From NCBI RefSeq assembly GCF_022968135.1, contig NZ_JALJRA010000017.1:1-64000 (forward strand): 64,000 bases of DNA, written 5' to 3'. The position numbers and the translations under genes are program-made. The notes beneath the pieces were generated by a model. It searched no databases, had not been told where the DNA came from, and saw nothing but the letters and a program-made list of their open reading frames with translations. Positions 1 through 8,817 of this stretch are shown here, in pieces; the first letter of the stretch is position 1; every line of letters begins with the position of its first letter. The stretch comes from Pseudorhizobium tarimense. Lineage in GTDB: Bacteria; Pseudomonadota; Alphaproteobacteria; Rhizobiales; Rhizobiaceae.

Positions 1-387
1 TGAAGCTGTCGAGAGATTTGGTCACGGAAAACCCCGCTGATATTAAGAGCCAACACGCGCGTGCGGACGCCTATGCATACTGCACATCAGGATGCGCGTA
101 CGACCATTTCCGCTGTCCGCACGAGAAGACATTGCCTTCAGGTTGGGCGCAAAATGATAATCACGCCGGCCGCTGGCGTGGTTGCGAACATATAGTCCAT
201 TGCCGGATTTTTCGCCAGTGCGAAGCATCCAGTTGCATACTGCTCCCTGACGAGGGCTGCTTCGTAGCTGGAGACGTCCACCACTGCGTTCCCCCACCCG
301 TCTGCTGCCTTTCCTAGTTGACTTCGGAAGCATCAGAACCTAATCACTGTATACAAATGGATGCAATACAAGTTGGCTGGTCACGTC
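1..387. other. Stretch before tcuA without a confident gene
   Basis: No complete gene could be supported here. On the + strand a short open stretch from base 2 ends at a TGA at 38-40 and could be the tail of a gene lying outside the window. On the - strand a frame without any start runs from about 318 to a stop at 138-140 with protein-like composition (it contains the string REQYATGCFALAKNP), so a decayed gene is possible. The other open frames are rich in Cys and His, as expected of antisense shadows. The last 40 bases hold the presumed control region of tcuA. Confidence 0.35.
348..371 (+). promoter_or_regulatory. Possible operator upstream of tcuA
   Basis: An 8-bp perfect palindrome TGTATACA occupies 348-355, and its right part ATACAA is repeated at 366-371, 15 bases further on. 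GTATAC-centred palindromes are typical operators of GntR/FCD regulators, and tricarballylate genes are often placed under a neighbouring regulator (TcuR in Salmonella is a LysR protein). No regulator gene is visible beside tcuA, so the binding protein is unknown. This is a sequence-pattern call only. Confidence 0.3.
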
Positions 388-1827
388 ATGATCGACACCT
401 CGAAGCACTATGATATTTTAATCGTTGGCGGCGGTAATGCGGCGCTATGTGCCGCCATCAGCGCCCGGCGCGGCGGTGCTTCGGTGCTTGTCGTGGAAGC
501 TGCGCCGAGATTTTATCGCGGCGGCAATACCCGCCACACGCGCAACATGCGCTGTGCCCATGATAGCGCGACCGAAACACTCTCCGGTCCTTATTATGAA
601 GATGAGTTCTTTGAGGACCTGCTGCGCGTGACTGGCGGAAAGACCGACGAAAAGCTTGCGCGAATGATGATCGCGGAATCGAAGGATATGCTAGGGTGGA
701 TCGTCGAGCAGGGAGTGCGATTTCAGCCCTCGCTTGGCGGAACTCTCAGCCTCGGGCGCACCAACTCCTTCTTCCTCGGTGGCGGTCGGGCGATGCTGAA
801 CGCTCTTTACCGCACTGCTGAAGCGCTCGGGGTTGACGTGGCCTATGACGCCGAGGTCGTCGGACTCGATATTCAGGGAGGGCGGTTCAAGTCGGCCAAG
901 GTTCGGCACGAGGGCCAGGAGTTTGTCATCCGGGCCAAGGCCTTGATAGCTGCCTCCGGTGGCTTTGAAGCGAATATCGAATGGCTCAAAGAAGGCTGGG
1001 GAGAGATCGCTGAGAACTTCCTCATCCGAGGCACGCCCTATAACCGCGGCACCGTCTTGAAGATGCTAATCGACCAGGGCGTACAGCAGATCGGCGACCC
1101 TACTCAGTGTCATGCGGTTGCTATCGACGCGCGCGCTCCTAAGTTCGACGGTGGGATCATCACTCGTCTCGACTGCGTCGTCTTTGGGGTGGTGGTCAAC
1201 AAGCATGCTGAACGCTTCTATGACGAAGGCGAGGAAGTCTGGCCCAAGCGCTATGCAATCTGGGGGCGTCTTGTCGCGGCACAACCTGACCAGATCGCGT
1301 ACATCATTTTTGATTCCCGCTCGCTGGATTTATTCATGCCCTCACTCTTCCCGCCGGTTAGAGCCGATAGCCTCTCTGACCTAGCGCACAAACTTGGTCT
1401 CGAGGAAGGGACCCTCAGCCGCACTTTGAGCGACTTCAACGCCGCGGTTCAACCGGGGACCTTCGATCCCGCTATTCTGGATGATTGTCGCACGCAGGGT
1501 CTGGCGCCGCCAAAATCCCACTGGGCGCGCAGGATCGAGTCAGCTCCCTTCTACGCCTATCCTGTCCGGCCTGGCATCACGTTCACCTATCTTGGGGTCC
1601 GAGTAAACGAGCAGTCACGAATGGTAATGGCCGACGGCACAGCAGCCGATAACATGTTCGCCGCGGGCGAAATCATGGCCGGTAACGTGCTCGGCCAAGG
1701 CTATGCTGCTGGCATCGGCATGACGATCGGCAGCGTGTTCGGCCGCATCGCAGGCCGTGAAGCGGCCATCGAAGTTCAGTCCCCCTCGTCGTCCTCCCTG
1801 CAGACCGCATCCCTGGAGTTCGCATGA
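388..1827 (+). CDS. tcuA: FAD-dependent tricarballylate dehydrogenase TcuA
   Basis: Cytoplasmic flavoprotein of the fumarate reductase/flavocytochrome c superfamily, 479 aa from the chosen start. It oxidises tricarballylate to cis-aconitate with FAD as the electron acceptor. The N-terminus carries a dinucleotide-binding GGGNAA motif (about residues 14-19) followed by the family string GGNTRHTRNMR (45-55). The C-terminus has the FAD-binding pattern AAGEIMAGNVLGQGYAAG. A start nine codons upstream (361) is possible, but the ATG at 388 gives the N-terminal length usual for TcuA. The stop overlaps the ATG of tcuB by four bases, so the pair is translationally coupled, and TcuB is expected to re-oxidise the reduced flavin. 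The assignment is strong because both partners are adjacent in the order known from Salmonella. Confidence 0.9.
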   Translation: MIDTSKHYDILIVGGGNAALCAAISARRGGASVLVVEAAPRFYRGGNTRHTRNMRCAHDSATETLSGPYYEDEFFEDLLRVTGGKTDEKLARMMIAESKDMLGWIVEQGVRFQPSLGGTLSLGRTNSFFLGGGRAMLNALYRTAEALGVDVAYDAEVVGLDIQGGRFKSAKVRHEGQEFVIRAKALIAASGGFEANIEWLKEGWGEIAENFLIRGTPYNRGTVLKMLIDQGVQQIGDPTQCHAVAIDARAPKFDGGIITRLDCVVFGVVVNKHAERFYDEGEEVWPKRYAIWGRLVAAQPDQIAYIIFDSRSLDLFMPSLFPPVRADSLSDLAHKLGLEEGTLSRTLSDFNAAVQPGTFDPAILDDCRTQGLAPPKSHWARRIESAPFYAYPVRPGITFTYLGVRVNEQSRMVMADGTAADNMFAAGEIMAGNVLGQGYAAGIGMTIGSVFGRIAGREAAIEVQSPSSSSLQTASLEFA

Positions 1828-2960
1828 ACATTCACGCTCTCGTTGAACCCCGTCACTCCAGTGCCACACTGGAGGAAGCCGACAGGCTGATGACTGTATG
1901 CAACTCCTGTCGCTACTGCGAAGGCCTGTGTGCCGTCTTCCCGGCCATGGAAATGCGCCGTTCGTTTCTTGATGGGGACCTTAATTATCTGGCAAATCTC
2001 TGTCATGGCTGCGGCGCCTGCCTGGCAGACTGCCAGTTCGCACCACCCCACGAGTTCAATGTCAATGTGCCGCGAACTCTGGCGAAACTGCGCGGCGATA
2101 CCTACCAGGCATACGCTTGGCCGCGGCAGTTCTCCGGCCTGTTTGAGCGAAATGGCCTCGCAATCAGTTTAATCGCAGCGCTGTCGGTAGCAGCGTTCAT
2201 TGCAGGATTTGTTGCCTGGACCGACCCGGCTGTATTGTTTGGCGTTCATGTGGGCCCCGGTGCATTCTATCGGCTGATGCCGCACAACTTGATGGTACTG
2301 ATCTTCGCGGCAGCGTCACTCTACGCCGTAGTGTCCATTGCGATGGGGATTAGGTTGTTCTGGACGGATATTGGCGAGCCCGCTTCCACCCTGCGGCAGG
2401 GGAGTTCGATCTGGCAAGCGGTAAAAGACGCATCGACCTTGCGTTATTTGGATGGCGGTGGCGTCGGCTGCATGAACGAAGATGACAGGCCGACAGACAA
2501 ACGCCGCCTGTACCATCACCTGACGTTCTACGGTTTCCTCCTCTGCTTTGCAGCGACCTCTGTAGCAACGGTCTATCATTATCTCGTCGGCCGTGAGGCG
2601 CCCTATTTCTGGTACGACTTGCCGGTCATCCTAGGTACGATCGGGGGAGTTGGCCTCATCATTGGACCGGCTGGTCTGCTTGCGACAAAATGGCAGCGCG
2701 ATCCCCTACTTCTCGATCAGTCACGGATGGGAATGGATGTTGCCTTCCTGGTCATGCTCTTCCTGACGAGTGCGACCGGACTGCTGCTATTGTTCTTGCG
2801 TGCGACGCCGGCAATGGGACTGCTTCTGGCGGTCCACCTGGGTGTGGTCTTTAGTCTCTTCATCACCATGCCCTATGGCAAGTTTATGCATGGGATCTAT
2901 CGGTTCCTGGCACTGGTGCGTTATGCAAAGGAAAGGCATCAGATGGAGGCGGGGAGCTGA
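1824..2960 (+). CDS. tcuB: Tricarballylate utilisation iron-sulfur membrane protein TcuB
   Basis: Inner-membrane redox protein (378 aa) of the TcuB/CitB family that takes electrons from the reduced flavin of TcuA and passes them to the quinone pool. Two CxxCxxCxxxC ferredoxin motifs lie at the N-terminus (Cys26/29/32/36 and Cys60/63/66/70), consistent with two 4Fe-4S clusters. The rest is hydrophobic, with about six membrane segments from residue 105 onward and histidines in segments such as YHHLTFYGF that could bind haem. Its ATG overlaps the tcuA stop (ATGA), so expression is coupled. No tcuC-type MFS importer follows; uptake is more likely served by the TTT transporter encoded downstream. 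Confidence 0.88.
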   Translation: MNIHALVEPRHSSATLEEADRLMTVCNSCRYCEGLCAVFPAMEMRRSFLDGDLNYLANLCHGCGACLADCQFAPPHEFNVNVPRTLAKLRGDTYQAYAWPRQFSGLFERNGLAISLIAALSVAAFIAGFVAWTDPAVLFGVHVGPGAFYRLMPHNLMVLIFAAASLYAVVSIAMGIRLFWTDIGEPASTLRQGSSIWQAVKDASTLRYLDGGGVGCMNEDDRPTDKRRLYHHLTFYGFLLCFAATSVATVYHYLVGREAPYFWYDLPVILGTIGGVGLIIGPAGLLATKWQRDPLLLDQSRMGMDVAFLVMLFLTSATGLLLLFLRATPAMGLLLAVHLGVVFSLFITMPYGKFMHGIYRFLALVRYAKERHQMEAGS

Positions 2961-3261
2961 GGAGGCGTACGCCCTGGTCTGCAGTTAATGCGGCCAGACC
3001 CGTACTCAATCGGGCGCCAGCCAGCATCAAGACGCGGCGGCCTGAGCGTTGCAACCAGGCGGTTCTAATCCCCTGATCATGCATCGGCGTGGGCAGACCT
3101 GGGTCGCCTGCGATCTTGTGATGCGTCAGTCTTGCCCGCCTTCATTGCGTACGCATCGTACGCATCGCGGTCAGCAGGCATGGCACAGCTGCCTGGAGAT
3201 GAATCCCGAGGTCAGTTTTCTACTTCTCGCCGTGCATCCAGTCGTATACGCTCGGATACAT

Positions 3262-4332
3262 ATGACTCATAAATCTGCAATCTTCCCTCCGCGTCTCTGG
3301 CTACGTCGTTTGTTCACTCTCGGACTGGCGCTAATCGGCACAGGCGTTTTCTGGAGCCTTTGCCTGCCGCTGCCGTTCCTGTTCGGCCCAATGTGCGCTT
3401 GCCTCGTGGGCGCCTTGTTGGGCGTACCAATGAAGGGAGTAAAGCCAGTCTCGGATGCGGCGCGCACCGTGTTGGGGGTCGCGGTCGGTGCTTCGCTGAC
3501 GCCTGCGGTGATTGATCAGATCCCGCAGATGCTGGGTTCAGTCGCCTTTATCCCGCTGTACATCGCGCTGATAGGTGTGGTTGGTGTGCCCTATTTCCAT
3601 AAGATCTGTGGCTTCGACCTTCCAACCTCGTATTTCGCCGCCATGCCTGGCGGGCTGCAGGACATGGTATTGCTCGGACAGGAGGCAGGCGGGAACGTGC
3701 GGGTCTTGTCGTTGATCCACGCTACGCGTGTCCTAATTATCGTCAGCTTGGTGCCTCCCATCCTGCTTTATCTCTTCGACCGGCCCTTGTCGCATCCGAT
3801 CGGCGTGCCGGCCGCTGATCTGCCGCTGCGAGAGCTGGCATTTATGGGATTGGCCGGTCTGGGTGGCTGGAAGCTGGCGGAACGGGTAGGACTGTTCGGC
3901 GCAGCTATTCTGGGCCCGATGATCGCGACGGCCGTGCTGTCGCTGACAGGCATCATCGCCCATCGCCCCCCCGCTGAAGCGATCCTTGTTGCCCAGTTTT
4001 TTATCGGCGCAGGCATTGGTGTGGGCTATGTCGGCGTCACCCTGCTCGAACTGCGCAAGATCGTGCTTTCTGGTGTCGTCTTCGTGGTGATTCTAGCCTT
4101 TCTTGCCGCCGGCGTAACCGAGGCCGTCGTTTATCTCGGCATTGCCAATCCCGTCGAAGGGTTTCTTGCCTTCGCACCGGGCGGACAGGCAGAAATGACG
4201 GTCCTCGCCATCGTCGCCGGCGCGGATCTAGGCTTCGTGGTGGTGCACCATCTCCTGCGTATCACGTTGGTGATCCTGGGCGCTCCGATATTTGCGGCTG
4301 TCCTCGGCTTGCGCGAAAAGCGCGTTAATTAG
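3262..4332 (+). CDS. AbrB-family integral membrane protein
   Basis: A 356-aa protein with about ten hydrophobic segments arranged as two similar halves, each beginning with a LP-x-LFGPM-like or GAAILGPMI-like motif and ending near an FxPGGxxEM-like motif (MPGGLQDM and APGGQAEM). This is the duplicated domain of the AbrB membrane family, sometimes misnamed ammonia monooxygenase, whose members are putative transporters of unknown substrate. The frame is open 71 codons further upstream, but that extension is not hydrophobic or conserved-looking; the ATG at 3262 directly precedes the first basic and hydrophobic stretch. It lies between tcuAB and a TTT transporter on the same strand, so a role in tricarboxylate transport or export is an inference from position. 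Confidence 0.75.
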   Translation: MTHKSAIFPPRLWLRRLFTLGLALIGTGVFWSLCLPLPFLFGPMCACLVGALLGVPMKGVKPVSDAARTVLGVAVGASLTPAVIDQIPQMLGSVAFIPLYIALIGVVGVPYFHKICGFDLPTSYFAAMPGGLQDMVLLGQEAGGNVRVLSLIHATRVLIIVSLVPPILLYLFDRPLSHPIGVPAADLPLRELAFMGLAGLGGWKLAERVGLFGAAILGPMIATAVLSLTGIIAHRPPAEAILVAQFFIGAGIGVGYVGVTLLELRKIVLSGVVFVVILAFLAAGVTEAVVYLGIANPVEGFLAFAPGGQAEMTVLAIVAGADLGFVVVHHLLRITLVILGAPIFAAVLGLREKRVN

Positions 4333-4339
4333 CCGCAAA

Positions 4340-4381
4340 TTTCGAATTCGAAAAATGCATCTGATGTTTCTTTAAATGCAT
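4340..4381 (+). promoter_or_regulatory. Palindrome and phased repeats upstream of tctC-like gene
   Basis: Just after the AbrB-family gene there is a 14-bp perfect palindrome TTTCGAATTCGAAA (4340-4353). It is followed by two copies of AAATGCAT (4353-4360 and 4374-4381) whose starts are 21 bases apart, two turns of the helix. The block lies about 100-145 bases before the binding-protein gene, in a good place for an activator site. No regulator can be assigned to it from sequence alone. Confidence 0.4.
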
Positions 4382-4484
4382 TTGAGTTATTACCAAACCC
4401 TTGTCATGCTTCCCTGACCGGTTGGAGGATGAACCGGAAACCCTTGCGGCTCAACCTCGCAAGTATCCATCCAGGGAGGATTAA

Positions 4485-5567
4485 ATGACAAGATCATCAT
4501 TCACCGCACTTATGGCCGCAGGCATCGTCGCGGCGGCAACCCAAGTTGCCACTGCTCAGGACTTCGCGGGTAAAACCATTGACTTCACGATCCCGTTCTC
4601 CGAATCCGGCGGCTCTGCCCAGTGGGCCAACTTCTTTGCGCCCTTGCTGTCGAAGGCCCTGCCCGGCGGACCGACAGTCGTGGTGCGATATCGACCCGGT
4701 GCCGGATCCACCGCAGGCGCGAATTGGTTCCAGGGAGAACAGGACAACGCCAGTGGACTGTCGATCTTCGGGGACTCCGGCTCGACGAAGTTCCCATACC
4801 TCTTGGGAGATCCACGGGTGCGTTACGAGTATGCTGATTGGCAGCCGGTTCTGGCCTCTGCAACCGGCGGCGTCGTTTACTTGCCGCCCGCTCTAGGTGA
4901 GCGCTTCGATGGGGACATGGATGACCTCAAGGACGAAGCCTATCTCTATGGTAGTCAGGGCGCCACGACACTTGACCTCGTGCCGCTTCTGGCCTTCCGT
5001 ATGCTGGGTTTGAAGGTCGATCCGGTCTTCGGCGTCGAAGGTCGTGGCGATGGCCGTCTGATGTTCGAACGCGGCGAAGCCAACATCGATTATCAGACAT
5101 CCTCAGCGTATATCGCCAACGTGCAGCCACTTGTTGATAACGGGTCCGCCGTACCGATCTTCACGTGGGGCGCGCTTAACGAAGCCGGCGAGATCGTACG
5201 TGATCCGACCTTCCCAGATATGCCAAGCTTCAAAGAAGTTTGCGAAGCCACAGAAGGCTGCGAAACCTCTGGTGTTGCATGGGACGCATACAAAGCGTTC
5301 TTCGTCGCAGGCTTCGCAAACCAGAAGACCATCTTCCTGCCCAAATCCGCCCCTGCAGAGGTGGTGAATGCCTATACCGCCGCTCTGAACGACATCGTGA
5401 CGGCCGACGGTTTCAAAGAGTCCGCGAACGAGGTGTTGGGAGCTTATCCCCAGCTGACGGGAGCCGCCGCCGTCGAGGCGACGAAGCAGGCAACTGCCAT
5501 TACTCCGGAAGCCAAGCAGTATGTCCTGGACTGGCTGAAAGAGGATTACGGCATCACGATGGAATAA
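4485..5567 (+). CDS. TctC/Bug-family periplasmic binding protein (TTT system)
   Basis: Exported 360-aa solute receptor of a tripartite tricarboxylate transporter. A signal peptide of about 24 residues ends near AxATAQ. The mature start DFAGKTIDFTIPF matches the beta-strand that opens Bug proteins, but the usual PFxxGGxxD loop reads FSESGGSAQWA here, so the aspartate that normally follows the GG pair is absent and ligand contacts probably differ. Two cysteines (CEATEGC) could form a disulfide. A strong Shine-Dalgarno (GGGAGG) precedes the ATG. A hairpin terminator separates it from the fused permease gene, which fits higher expression of the receptor than of the membrane part. Context with tcuAB and a PrpF isomerase suggests a tricarboxylate ligand such as tricarballylate or aconitate. 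Confidence 0.82.
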   Translation: MTRSSFTALMAAGIVAAATQVATAQDFAGKTIDFTIPFSESGGSAQWANFFAPLLSKALPGGPTVVVRYRPGAGSTAGANWFQGEQDNASGLSIFGDSGSTKFPYLLGDPRVRYEYADWQPVLASATGGVVYLPPALGERFDGDMDDLKDEAYLYGSQGATTLDLVPLLAFRMLGLKVDPVFGVEGRGDGRLMFERGEANIDYQTSSAYIANVQPLVDNGSAVPIFTWGALNEAGEIVRDPTFPDMPSFKEVCEATEGCETSGVAWDAYKAFFVAGFANQKTIFLPKSAPAEVVNAYTAALNDIVTADGFKESANEVLGAYPQLTGAAAVEATKQATAITPEAKQYVLDWLKEDYGITME

Positions 5568-5588
5568 GCTTCCGCGCGTTCAGAACCT

Positions 5589-5618
5589 GCCTCGCCCACG
5601 CTTTGGGCGGGGCTTTTT
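5589..5618 (+). terminator. Rho-independent terminator between receptor and permease genes
   Basis: A 10-bp stem (5589-5598 with 5604-5613, one G-T pair) with a five-base loop is followed directly by five Ts. It sits in the 75-base gap after the binding-protein gene. Partial read-through would give more receptor than permease, a usual arrangement for binding-protein transporters. Confidence 0.85.
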
Positions 5619-5642
5619 CCCAGATGGCAGGCGGAGACCGTC

Positions 5643-7655
5643 GTGAGCACTTTTACCGATGCACTGGCCAATTTGGGTCAGGCCTTTTCCCTTATCACCC
5701 AGCCGATGCAGATGCTCTACTTGACCGCTGGCGTCTTACTAGGGCTGACAATTGGTGTGCTGCCCGGCCTGGGTGGTATCGCCGGTCTCGCGCTGCTTTT
5801 GCCGTTCCTCTATGGTATGGACCCGGTCGCCGGCTTGGCGATGATGGTCGGCTTGTTGGCCGTTATTCCCACGTCCGACACATTTTCGTCTGTGCTCCTG
5901 GGCATTCCAGGCTCCTCGGCCAGTCAGGCGACGGTGCTGGATGGCTTTCCACTAGCCAAGCAAGGTCATGCGGCGCGGGCCTTGGCCGCCGCATTTGCGT
6001 CCTCTCTATTTGGGGGATTGTTCGGGGCTTTGATCCTGACATTCTTTATCCTGATCGCTCGACCCTTGATCTTGATGTTCGGCCTTCCGGAAATGCTGAT
6101 GATCACCATCCTCGGCTTGTCGATGGTCGCCATCCTGGCGGGACGCATCCCACTGAAAGGGATCGTTGCAGCCGGACTGGGATTGATGTTTGGTACGATC
6201 GGTGCCGCTCCTGCTGGCGGTAGCCTGCGCATGTCAACCTATGATCTGCCTTATCTTGTCGACGGCTTCCAATTGGTGATCGTGGGCCTTGGTATCTATG
6301 CGGTACCTGAAATCGTCTCACTGTTGCGACAGGACCGGGCGATCTCTGAGGGTGGAACCCTTGGTGATGGCTGGGCCCAAGGGGTGAGGGACTGGTGGAA
6401 GCATCGTTATCTTTCTGCTCGCTGTGCCGTGATCGGCGTGATGGTTGGCGTCATACCCGGTCTCGGCGGTTCTGTCGTTGATTGGCTTGCTTATGGCTCT
6501 GCGGTGCAAACCGCCAAGGATCGCTCAAAGTTCGGCCAAGGCGACATCCGTGGCGTCATTGCCCCCGAAAGCGCCAACAACGCCAAGGAAGGTGGAGGCC
6601 TGGTACCGACATTGATCTTTGGCATACCTGGTTCTGGCTCGATGGCGGTGTTTCTAGGTGGTTTGGCGCTGCTCAATATGACGCCAGGCCCACAGATGAT
6701 CCGCAACGATCTCAACATTACCTATACGATCGTCTGGTCCCTTGCCCTGGCCAACGTGATCGGTGCCGGTCTGTGCATATTTCTGTCCAAGCCCATTGCT
6801 CGCATGACCACGGTGCGATTCACCATTATCGCGCCGTATCTCTTCATGATCATCGCCTTTGCCGCTTTCCAATCCCGCCAGTCGGCGTTGGACCTCGCGG
6901 CCCTCGTTGGCATTGGGTTTCTCGGCATCCTCCTACGGCGTTTCGACTTCTCGCGCCCAGCATTCCTAATCGGCTTCGTGCTTTCAACACAGGCGGAAAT
7001 CTTCGTCAATCAAGCGTATCAGGTTGCTGGCGCGAGGTTCCGCCGCGGCTTTGCAGATGGCATGGATTACATTCTGTCGCCGATCACCATCTCCTTGCTC
7101 CTGTTGACTGTGGTGTCCGTGGTCGTCGGTATCCGTGCCTCTAAAAATATTCGCGAAAATCTTGAAGCCCCCACCACGACCAAGACCGCACCGGCAATAT
7201 TTCTAGGCGCGGTCATTATCTACCTGGTCGCCTCGACCATTGACGCCTGGAACGTGAGCCGCCTACAGGACAAGATATTCCCATTGACGATCGGCCTGGT
7301 GTCTCTGGCCGGCGCATTGGCATTGGCAATCCGCATGTGGCTCAGGCCGGCTAACGACGATGTCTTCATCGACATCGAACGCGGCGAGGACGGACAAGCG
7401 CCGAAGGATCTCTGGTCGACCTTGGCTTGGTTCGCGGCATTGGTTGCGTTGACCTTTGTTTTCGGACTGTTCATCGCACTCACGATGTTCCTTCTCGCCT
7501 TTTTCCGCACCCGTTGCCGCTTCGATTGGGGTCGCACGACATTTGCGTCGGCAATGGGTCTGGCCTTTATCACCGGGCTGGCGTGGGTGCTGGGCCGTGA
7601 TCTGCCGCCCGGCTTGCTGCAATCTATGTACGACCTCCCTTGGCCCCTTCTGTAA
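5643..7655 (+). CDS. Fused TctA-TctB permease of a tripartite tricarboxylate transporter
   Basis: A 670-aa membrane protein from a GTG start with GGCGGAG upstream. Residues 1 to about 505 are a complete TctA large subunit: the TIGVLPGLGGI motif near residue 40, the SVLLGIPGSSASQATVLDG block near 85, and the second PGLGGS and IFGIPGSGS repeats in the C-terminal half. After a polar linker the last 150 residues form four hydrophobic segments with the layout of the TctB small subunit, which is usually a separate gene. The fusion imports the acid bound by the upstream TctC-type receptor, driven by the ion gradient. The downstream PrpF-type gene starts 12 bases later, so the two are co-transcribed. 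Confidence 0.87.
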   Translation: MSTFTDALANLGQAFSLITQPMQMLYLTAGVLLGLTIGVLPGLGGIAGLALLLPFLYGMDPVAGLAMMVGLLAVIPTSDTFSSVLLGIPGSSASQATVLDGFPLAKQGHAARALAAAFASSLFGGLFGALILTFFILIARPLILMFGLPEMLMITILGLSMVAILAGRIPLKGIVAAGLGLMFGTIGAAPAGGSLRMSTYDLPYLVDGFQLVIVGLGIYAVPEIVSLLRQDRAISEGGTLGDGWAQGVRDWWKHRYLSARCAVIGVMVGVIPGLGGSVVDWLAYGSAVQTAKDRSKFGQGDIRGVIAPESANNAKEGGGLVPTLIFGIPGSGSMAVFLGGLALLNMTPGPQMIRNDLNITYTIVWSLALANVIGAGLCIFLSKPIARMTTVRFTIIAPYLFMIIAFAAFQSRQSALDLAALVGIGFLGILLRRFDFSRPAFLIGFVLSTQAEIFVNQAYQVAGARFRRGFADGMDYILSPITISLLLLTVVSVVVGIRASKNIRENLEAPTTTKTAPAIFLGAVIIYLVASTIDAWNVSRLQDKIFPLTIGLVSLAGALALAIRMWLRPANDDVFIDIERGEDGQAPKDLWSTLAWFAALVALTFVFGLFIALTMFLLAFFRTRCRFDWGRTTFASAMGLAFITGLAWVLGRDLPPGLLQSMYDLPWPLL

Positions 7656-7667
7656 GGCACCTACCCT

Positions 7668-8768
7668 ATGACCCAGACTGCAATTCCTTATCTTTTCTTA
7701 CGCGGCGGCACATCACGCGGGCCCTACTTCCGGCGAAGTGATCTGCCGCAGGATCAAGAACACTTGGCAGAGGTACTGATGGCCGTGGTCGGCGCAGGAC
7801 ATCCTCTGAACATCGATGGCATAGGCGGCGGCAACGCCGTCACCACCAAGGTCGCGATGCTTTCAATTTCCGCTCGCGACGATTGCGACGTCGACTACTT
7901 CTTTGCTCAGGTTGCCGTTGAGAAGCGGGAGGTCGATTTTCGCCCGACCTGCGGCAATATCCTTGTCGGCGTGGGTCCCGCGGCGATTGAGATGGGACTT
8001 GTCCCGGCGCAGGATGGGGAAACCACCGTGCGCATTCATGCGGTTAATACCGGTGCCGTGGTCGAGGCCCGCGTCAGAACCCCGGCCGGGCGTGTCTCCT
8101 ACGACGGCGATCTAGCGATTGCTGGCGTGCCCGGCACCGCGGCCCCGATTCCATTGGGGTTTATGGAAACCGTGGGCTCTGTCACTGGGGCGCTGCTGCC
8201 CTCAGGCAACCTTCGCGACACCATCGAAGGGATCGAGGTCACCTGCATGGATGTTGCGATGCCCGTCATGATGGCCCGCGCTGACGCGTTCGGCTTGACC
8301 GGCTATGAAAGCCAGGCCGAGCTCGACGAGAACCGAGAATTCTACTCCCGCGTGGAGGCGATCCGCATTCGGGCCGGCCAGCTGATGGGCCTGGGCGACG
8401 TAACCAAGTCTGTGACCCCTAAGGTCACCCTGCTTGCCTTGCCGCGAAATGGCGGATCGATCACCGCACGGTATTTCATGCCGTGGTCCTGCCATCCCTC
8501 CATGGCAGTCACCGGCGCACAGTGCATCGCCACCTGCGCGATCCTGCCCGGCACGGTTGCCGAAGGACTGACATTGGGTCTTGAGGGTCGCGGAAGCCCT
8601 GTCACCGTCGGGATCGAGCACCCCTCCGGCACCTTCGATGTGCGGGTCGATTTCAAGAGTAAGGATCAGGGAATCGAGATTCTCTCCGCCGGAGTGGTGC
8701 GCACTGCCCGCCTATTGGCGCGCGGCGAGGTCATGGTGCCCGAAGCCGTGTGGTCTGGCGCTGCTTGA
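7668..8768 (+). CDS. PrpF-family isomerase, probably acting on aconitate or a related acid
   Basis: A 366-aa PrpF-family protein (two-domain diaminopimelate-epimerase fold). The N-terminus has the family string FLRGGTSRGPYF and the block NIDGIGGGN (about 48-56). A cysteine in PTCGNILVGVG (Cys95) lies where the catalytic residue of the fold is found. Family members include aconitate isomerase, 2-methylaconitate cis-trans isomerase and 4-oxalomesaconate tautomerase. Here it is encoded directly behind a TTT permease and downstream of tcuAB, whose product is cis-aconitate, so aconitate isomerisation is the likeliest role; this is inferred from position. A second, more distant family member is encoded in the gal operon around 25 kb. 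Confidence 0.75.
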   Translation: MTQTAIPYLFLRGGTSRGPYFRRSDLPQDQEHLAEVLMAVVGAGHPLNIDGIGGGNAVTTKVAMLSISARDDCDVDYFFAQVAVEKREVDFRPTCGNILVGVGPAAIEMGLVPAQDGETTVRIHAVNTGAVVEARVRTPAGRVSYDGDLAIAGVPGTAAPIPLGFMETVGSVTGALLPSGNLRDTIEGIEVTCMDVAMPVMMARADAFGLTGYESQAELDENREFYSRVEAIRIRAGQLMGLGDVTKSVTPKVTLLALPRNGGSITARYFMPWSCHPSMAVTGAQCIATCAILPGTVAEGLTLGLEGRGSPVTVGIEHPSGTFDVRVDFKSKDQGIEILSAGVVRTARLLARGEVMVPEAVWSGAA

Positions 8769-8817
8769 TCCCGATAGCTCTCGCCGGGTCGTCACATTCA
8801 AAGGATCTTTTTTGCCA

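Noticed and set aside
5240-6223. Long open frame of 327 codons on the + strand
   Set aside because: It runs out of frame through the end of the binding-protein gene, the terminator and the start of the TctA-TctB gene. Its composition is rich in Arg, Cys and Trp and has no recognisable motif.
8581-8817. Upstream extension of the thiamine-diphosphate enzyme frame
   Set aside because: It overlaps the prpF-like gene and lacks conserved sequence. The ATG at 8818 with its ribosome site gives the usual N-terminus.
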